DNA of 38,021 nt from M3007 sp033762055 (lineage in GTDB: Bacteria > Bacteroidota > Bacteroidia > Chitinophagales > Saprospiraceae): contig JANRLZ010000090.1 of the NCBI GenBank assembly GCA_033762055.1, positions 1 to 38,021 of the forward strand. Reading direction: 5' to 3'. Below the pieces are notes generated by a model. That model was not told where the DNA came from and ran no database searches. It saw only the letters and a program-made list of their open reading frames with translations. How positions within the stretch are numbered: position 1 is the first letter of the stretch; every line of letters starts with the position of its first letter. A program made the position numbers and the translations under genes. Shown in pieces: positions 33,677-38,021 of this stretch.

Positions 33677-34711
33677 ATGCAGCGAAAAATTCTAATCGCG
33701 ATAGCTACTTTGGTGGCTATTGGCCTGGCAGCCTGGTTCTTTTTACCGCAAAAACAAAAAACATCGCTTCCTGAAGTGACGCAGGCACTACAAGCCGACC
33801 CTGAACTGGGGCGTCTGACGGAATTGCTCAAAGACAGTCCGAACAATGATACCCTCCTCTATATGCGCGCCCTTACGTATTATAAACTGGATGCGTTTGA
33901 TGAGGCGTTGGCCGACCTTGAAAAAGCCATACGGCAGGACTCGATGCAGCCGGTTTATTACCACCTGCTGGCCGATGTTCTGATTGATTATGCCCGCCCC
34001 AACGATTCGCGTCGGGCCATTGAAGTGTTAAAACTGGCTTCGCAACGATTCCCCGATCGCATTCCAACCCTGCTGAAACTCAGCGAATTCCAACTCATTG
34101 TTCGCAAACACGGCGATGCGCTGGCCACCCTCGATAAGGTGCTGCAACGCGACCCCCAAAACGCCGAAGCTTTTTACATGGCCGGACGAGTGGCGCTCGA
34201 CAAGGGCGATACCACCAATGCTACAGCCTCGTTACAGAAATCGGTGAGAATAGACCCGGAAAACGCCGATGCCTGGTATTTTCTGGGGCGTATCTTTAGC
34301 AACCGCAATCATCCGCTGGCCGTGCAATATTTCGATAACGCCCTTCGGGTTGACTCTACCTATCTCGAAGCACAGGAATTTAAAGCGGCCTTTTATAAAC
34401 GCAAGGGTGATTTCGACAAGGCATTTGAAATTTACCGCGACCTTATCCTGCGCGACCCCGATTATGCCAACGCGTATTTCGATATGGGTATGATCTATCT
34501 CGAACAGGATTCTTTTTCAAGGGCTTACGACCAGTTTAATATTGCCACCAAGGTGGACCCGATTTTTGTAAAAGCCTATTACTATCGCGGCCTTGCTTCT
34601 GAAAAAATGGGTAACCTCGAGACCGCGCTGGCCGACTACAAACAGGCCAATGGCATGTCGCCCGAATACCAGGAAGCCAAAGAAGCCAGAGAGCGGTTGG
34701 AGAAAAAATGA
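33677..34711 (+). CDS. Membrane-anchored tetratricopeptide repeat protein
   Basis: This is a scaffold-type protein for protein-protein contacts. The start chosen is the ATG at 33677 (344 residues), directly before an anchor helix (RKILIAIATLVAIGLAAWFF). About seven TPR units follow from residue 40 on, for example LLYMRALTYYKLDAFDEALADLEKAIRQD, AEAFYMAGRVALDKGDTTNATASLQK and ADAWYFLGRIFSNRNHPLAVQYFDNAL. The repeats resemble PilF/NlpI-like proteins, but nothing nearby suggests pili. The likely location is the periplasmic face of the inner membrane. It ends about 100 bp before the next plus-strand gene. The partner is unknown. Confidence 0.88.
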   Translation: MQRKILIAIATLVAIGLAAWFFLPQKQKTSLPEVTQALQADPELGRLTELLKDSPNNDTLLYMRALTYYKLDAFDEALADLEKAIRQDSMQPVYYHLLADVLIDYARPNDSRRAIEVLKLASQRFPDRIPTLLKLSEFQLIVRKHGDALATLDKVLQRDPQNAEAFYMAGRVALDKGDTTNATASLQKSVRIDPENADAWYFLGRIFSNRNHPLAVQYFDNALRVDSTYLEAQEFKAAFYKRKGDFDKAFEIYRDLILRDPDYANAYFDMGMIYLEQDSFSRAYDQFNIATKVDPIFVKAYYYRGLASEKMGNLETALADYKQANGMSPEYQEAKEARERLEKK

Positions 34712-34783
34712 GCGTATTTGTTGTTGGAGCGAATAAAATTGTTTTAAAAAAAGCCAATTAATAAACAAATTTAAAAAAAGTCC

Positions 34784-34791
34784 TACATTCG
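34784..34791 (+). promoter_or_regulatory. Possible -7 box of the 150-aa gene
   Basis: TACATTCG fits TAnnTTTG with one change and lies 20 bp before the ATG at 34812. The A/T-rich stretch upstream has no clear TTG, so the -33 box is missing or divergent. Confidence 0.35.
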
Positions 34792-34811
34792 CCCGGAATT
34801 TTTCGACCCGT

Positions 34812-35264
34812 ATGGTTCAGTACGATGAGTTTGGTTTTGTGGAAGAATGGGCTGAAGAAGAAAGCCCGCCTTCCGAAGCGGAATCGCTGCCTGCAGCGCC
34901 GCACACACCCATGCGCGAACAATTCCCCGAAGCGGGCAGCGATTACCTGGGCGGCGCCTCCGACGGCTGGGAATACCGAACCGCATTTACAGGGTCTAAA
35001 CTGTCGTATGTGTATGAAATGGTGCGGCAGTTTCTCCAAGAGGAAGGCTATGGCGACGTGCCATTGCCCGAAACCGTGGCTGAACTCAAACTTTTTAAAA
35101 AACCGCGTCGGGCACAACTGCAACTTTTTTCCGAGAAGGGGTATGCGCACAATCCGGTGAAAATCCTTTTTCCCAGCGACCCCGGGCAACGCAACACCCT
35201 CATCCTCTGCATTTACAACGAAAATGAACCCGGGCATTTGTTGCGGTTCCATGGCGTGGCGTAA
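34812..35264 (+). CDS. Hypothetical protein, acidic N-terminus (150 aa)
   Basis: Not recognised. Residues 1-45 are acidic and proline-rich, likely disordered (YDEFGFVEEWAEEESPPSE). Residues about 50-150 look folded: GWEYRTAFTGSKLSYVYEMVRQFLQEEGYGDVP as a helix-rich start, then strands KPRRAQLQLF and TLILCIYNENEPGHLLRFHGV. There is no signal peptide or membrane segment. Codon use and a consistent charge pattern support a real gene. It has its own candidate promoter and converges with the 226-aa gene at 35285. Confidence 0.65.
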   Translation: MVQYDEFGFVEEWAEEESPPSEAESLPAAPHTPMREQFPEAGSDYLGGASDGWEYRTAFTGSKLSYVYEMVRQFLQEEGYGDVPLPETVAELKLFKKPRRAQLQLFSEKGYAHNPVKILFPSDPGQRNTLILCIYNENEPGHLLRFHGVA

Positions 35265-35284
35265 GCACGGCTCCCGGGAAATAT

Positions 35285-35965
35285 TCAACCTGCCGTAAAC
35301 CGGCAAAAATCCTCTGCAAGCAGCAGGGTCTTTCCCTGAAAATGCCGGCGGGGATGCAGGTGTTTTTGCAGAAGCGGCACGATTTCCCTGTCCTTTTCCA
35401 AAAAAGTGTAAAGGGTGCGCAATACCTTGAAATAACGCGTCAGATCGTTGGCCTGCGGGATGTCGCGCGCGCCAAAATGTATCATGGCTTTTTGGAAAGT
35501 ATCAAAATCATAGGGTGCGTACGATTCCGGATACCGGAATGCCAGGTACAGCGCAATCATCCGAAAATCGCCGTGGTAATGGTTGTTTTCAATGCTGGTA
35601 GGGCGGGCTTTTTTGTAATCGCGCAGCAAGGTGTCGCAGCCGAATAAAAAACGCGCGATGCGCCCTTCCTCTTCGCGGGTCTCATTGAACAAATCGTCAA
35701 ACATCATGCGCACCGTGAGCGGGTCGAAGCGCCAGAACTCGGTCATCATGCGTTTGGGCTGCCATTGTTCGGTTTGCCACAGGCGCCGCGTTTCGGAGTT
35801 GTAAAAACATGCTTCGAACATCGCAGCTGGATCAGACGTGTCGGGGTTCCAGTGCTGTTGGAAATGTTGCACCGATTCCCACTTGTGCACAAAAGGGTGA
35901 TGGCGCGCAGTTTGCAACCACTTTTTATAAGCCTCAATGGCGGCGTTGATACGGGCAAGAATCAT
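35285..35965 (-). CDS. Unknown protein translationally coupled to uridine kinase
   Basis: I cannot name a family. The 226-residue protein is soluble and rich in aromatic and basic residues (EAYKKWLQTARHHPFVHKW, MMTEFWRFDPLTVRMMFDDLFNE). A conserved-looking core is YHGDFRMIALYLAFRYPESYAPYDF, followed by FLEKDREIVPLLQKHLHPRRHF. Its ATG overlaps the uridine kinase stop in ATGA (35962-35965), a standard coupling arrangement, so the two are made together. That suggests a link to nucleoside or nucleotide metabolism, but no catalytic motif is evident. No signal peptide. Confidence 0.75.
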   Translation of the reverse strand: MILARINAAIEAYKKWLQTARHHPFVHKWESVQHFQQHWNPDTSDPAAMFEACFYNSETRRLWQTEQWQPKRMMTEFWRFDPLTVRMMFDDLFNETREEEGRIARFLFGCDTLLRDYKKARPTSIENNHYHGDFRMIALYLAFRYPESYAPYDFDTFQKAMIHFGARDIPQANDLTRYFKVLRTLYTFLEKDREIVPLLQKHLHPRRHFQGKTLLLAEDFCRFTAG

Positions 35966-36591
35966 GGTTGAGCGACCGTTCCCAATTTATCGCGGAGAAA
36001 ACCTTCCAGTACCGCCAGGCCGCGTTCGAAATCCTGGTTGTTGTTTACCACGATATCTGCTTCTTCCTTGTAGGGAAGGATAAAACGTTCGAACGAGGGC
36101 AACACATGGTGCTGGTATTTGTACAACACATCGTCGAGCGGATAGCCGCGTTCGATCTGGTCGCGCATGATACGCCGGATGATTTTCAGGTTTTCCTTGG
36201 CGTTGATGAAAATTTTGAGATCGAGTTGCCGCGCTATTTTTTTGAAATGAAACACAAACAAACCTTCGATTACAATCACCGGCGCCGACTTGAAAACCAG
36301 GGTTTTGGGTTGCGCGCCGGGGTTGTTGAAAACGTACTCCAGAATTTCGATGCTTTCGCCCGCGAGCAGTTTTTCCACGTCCTGGCGAAATTTTTTTTTG
36401 TTGAACGATTTAGGTAAATCAAAATTTTGCTCGCCGTTGATATCGCGGTGCTGCATCTCGCGGGGCAGGTAGTAATCGTCTTGCGAAACAATACACAACT
36501 GTTCTTCCGGGAACGACTGCCGCAAGCGGCGAATAAAACTGGTTTTGCCGCTTCCGCTTCCGCCGCAAATACCGATGAGATAAGGACGCAT
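35962..36591 (-). CDS. udk: Uridine/cytidine kinase
   Basis: This enzyme phosphorylates uridine and cytidine to UMP and CMP in pyrimidine salvage, in the cytoplasm. It has 209 residues, the usual length. The P-loop GGSGSGKTSF starts at residue 10. The substrate region is VSQDDYYLPREMQHRDINGEQNFDLPKSFN. The Walker-B-like stretch is APVIVIEGLFVFHF, and the lid is IRRIMRDQIERGYPLDDVLYKYQHHVLPSFERFI. It is first in a two-gene operon and divergent from a nucleoside transporter, which supports the salvage role. Confidence 0.95.
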   Translation of the reverse strand: MRPYLIGICGGSGSGKTSFIRRLRQSFPEEQLCIVSQDDYYLPREMQHRDINGEQNFDLPKSFNKKKFRQDVEKLLAGESIEILEYVFNNPGAQPKTLVFKSAPVIVIEGLFVFHFKKIARQLDLKIFINAKENLKIIRRIMRDQIERGYPLDDVLYKYQHHVLPSFERFILPYKEEADIVVNNNQDFERGLAVLEGFLRDKLGTVAQP

Positions 36592-36619
36592 ACTTTTGTT
36601 GGTGAAAGTTTAGGAACGG

Positions 36620-36675
36620 CGAAAATAGGGGAACGCGCAAAATTCTTGTCAATACAAACCCGCTGCGTACATTTC
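36620..36675. promoter_or_regulatory. Divergent promoters of udk and the nucleoside transporter
   Basis: Plus strand: TTG (36646-36648), 19 nt, TACATTTC (36668-36675). Minus strand: TTG (complement 36650-36652), 22 nt, TATTTTCG (36620-36627). The two -33 boxes form TTGTCAA with one base between them, so the two polymerases would compete for the same face or share a regulator. Both -7 boxes have one mismatch. Confidence 0.6.
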
Positions 36676-36743
36676 GGCGGCGTTTGGCAGCCTCTCCCGG
36701 CTGTAACTAACAGAAACACCTGGATTCAATTAACATTACACAC

Positions 36744-37988
36744 ATGGATCGTTTTATTGGCCTGCTGGGCATTGCCGGCATTCTCGGACTTGCCTACCTC
36801 CTTTCCAACAATCGAAAAGCCATCAATTACCGTGTCGTCGGCATGGGTTTGTTGCTTCAGGCGGTTTTGGCCGTGTTTATTTTAAAAATTCCGGTAGGGC
36901 AGGCCATTTTTGGCTGGCTGGGCCGCGCGGTGACAAAAGTGCTGAATTTCAGCGACGAAGGCGCCAAGTTTGTTTTTGGTATTTTGGCGGATAATGCCAA
37001 ACTCGGCTCGTACCTGGGGCCGGAAAATGGCTTTATCTTTTTTTTCAAAATCATTCCGACCATCATTTTTGTCGCTTGCCTGGTCAATATTTTCTACCAC
37101 ATCGGTCTTATGCAATGGATCGTGGAAAAATTAGCCAAAGGCCTCAACTATATCATGAAAGTGAGCGGCGCCGAGGCACTGAGCAATATTTCCAGCGCAT
37201 TTGTTGGACAGGTGGAGGCGCAAATTATGATTAAACCCTACCTGCGCGGAATGACAATGAGCGAACTGATGGCCTCGATGTCGGGCAGTTTTGCCTGTAT
37301 CGCCGGCGGGGTGATGGCCACTTATATCATGTTTGGCGTGAAAGCCGAATACCTGATCGCGGCGAGCATCATGGCTGCCCCCGGCGCACTGGCTATCGCC
37401 AAAATTATGTGGCCCGAAACCGAAGAATCCGAAACCCAGGGTGTGGTCAAGTTAAAGGTCGGGAAACAACATTCCAATATCGTGGACGCCATCTCGGCCG
37501 GTTGTTCCGACGGATTGAAAGTGGGACTCAATGTACTGGCCATGCTGGTGGGCTTTTTGGCACTCATCGCCCTTATCAACTATTTGCTCGGCGCCGCCGG
37601 CGGACTGGTCGGATACCCCGAATTTGGCCTGAACAGTATCCTGGGTGGACTGTTTTCTGGTTTTGCATTTTTGATGGGCGTACCCTGGCACGAAGCCTCG
37701 CAAGCAGGCGCTTTGATGGGGACCAAACTGGTGGCCAATGAATTTGTAGCCTATTTGCAACTTAAACCCATTATTGAAGGCCATTTGTTGTCGGACAAAA
37801 CCGTTGCCATCGTTAGTTTTGCGCTGTGCGGCTTTGCCAATTTTGGCTCAGTAGGCATTCAGATCGGCGGTATCTCTGCACTCGAACCCAGTCGCCGTGC
37901 CGATTTGGCCAAACTGGGCTTCCGCGCCCTCATCGCCGGCACCCTGGCCAGTTACATGTCGGCCACCCTGGCCGGTTTGTTGTTCTGA
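36744..37988 (+). CDS. Concentrative nucleoside transporter (NupC/CNT family)
   Basis: This is an inner-membrane symporter that takes up nucleosides with H+ or Na+. It has 414 residues, typical of CNT proteins, with about ten hydrophobic segments. Family motifs: VGQVEAQIMIKPYLRGMT (re-entrant loop), SGSFACIAGGVMATYI, GTKLVANEFVAY and SFALCGFANFGSVGIQIGG. The last two hold the conserved nucleoside-binding and signature residues. It is transcribed away from udk, from a shared intergenic region. Together they form an uptake-and-phosphorylation pair. Only 33 bp lie between the stop and the window edge, and no terminator is seen. Confidence 0.95.
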   Translation: MDRFIGLLGIAGILGLAYLLSNNRKAINYRVVGMGLLLQAVLAVFILKIPVGQAIFGWLGRAVTKVLNFSDEGAKFVFGILADNAKLGSYLGPENGFIFFFKIIPTIIFVACLVNIFYHIGLMQWIVEKLAKGLNYIMKVSGAEALSNISSAFVGQVEAQIMIKPYLRGMTMSELMASMSGSFACIAGGVMATYIMFGVKAEYLIAASIMAAPGALAIAKIMWPETEESETQGVVKLKVGKQHSNIVDAISAGCSDGLKVGLNVLAMLVGFLALIALINYLLGAAGGLVGYPEFGLNSILGGLFSGFAFLMGVPWHEASQAGALMGTKLVANEFVAYLQLKPIIEGHLLSDKTVAIVSFALCGFANFGSVGIQIGGISALEPSRRADLAKLGFRALIAGTLASYMSATLAGLLF

Positions 37989-38021
37989 CAGGTTGTGTTT
38001 TTTTGACAGGATTTACAGGAT

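Noticed and set aside
1..38021. tRNA or rRNA genes
   Set aside because: No T-loop-like GGTTCGAATCC-type motif in a cloverleaf context and no rRNA-like stretch was found by eye; a tRNA search program would settle it.

Overview
The window is a chromosomal segment of a Bacteroidota bacterium, most likely of the Saprospiria (Saprospiraceae-like). The lineage call rests on four things. There is a giant secreted protein with a C-terminal gliding-motility/type IX secretion (type B) sorting domain. There is a one-protein hybrid two-component regulator (periplasmic propeller, kinase, receiver, AraC domain). The ribosomal genes run rplM-rpsI-rpsB-tsf. Promoter-like boxes of the Bacteroidota type (TTG, about 17-23 nt, TAnnTTTG) recur, and Shine-Dalgarno sequences are largely absent. 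I saw no tRNA, rRNA, CRISPR array, prophage or intact insertion sequence. The family-level taxonomy is inference.

Layout. 1-2933: lipoprotein oligopeptidase plus a small beta-barrel-like protein (+). 2943-5428: small membrane protein and a secreted vWA/HYR protein (-). 5564-5719: terminator and an array of 13 heptamers touching the stop codon of an efflux adaptor (5716-7194, -). 7531-8883: small ORF, a 162-bp terminal-inverted-repeat element and an ECF sigma factor (-). 8884-9452: no gene, but a promoter-plus-terminator pair that could make a short RNA. 9453-9968: exported rhodanese (+). 10034-17362: beta-barrel protein and a 1978-aa type IX cargo protein (-). 17623-19364: DinB-like protein with a histone-H1-like repeat tail, and an AlkA-type DNA glycosylase (-). 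19739-24846: glycosyltransferase fused to a degenerate phosphoglycosyltransferase module, a second inverted-repeat element, an M14 peptidase and a TfoX-like protein (-). 25106-27800: ribosomal operon (+). 27905-28738: exported endonuclease/exonuclease/phosphatase-fold protein (+). 28758-32750: hybrid two-component regulator (-). 32957-34711: small protein, second copy of the 162-bp element, TPR protein (+). 34812-37988: hypothetical (+), then an operon of uridine kinase and an unknown protein (-) transcribed away from a concentrative nucleoside transporter (+).

How the genes work together. The clearest functional pair is nucleoside salvage: the transporter imports nucleosides and uridine kinase phosphorylates uridine/cytidine, from divergent promoters whose -33 boxes are separated by one base. 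The ribosomal operon has a leader with two mutually exclusive pairings, suggesting autoregulation. The rest is mostly single genes for envelope, secretion and repair.

Most unusual content: two families of short non-coding inverted-repeat elements (one present twice at about 95% identity), a degenerate heptamer array, repeats that begin or end at stop codons, a DinB-domain protein with an H1-like tail, and a glycosyltransferase carrying a phosphoglycosyltransferase remnant that appears to have lost its catalytic segment. All alignments were made by eye.
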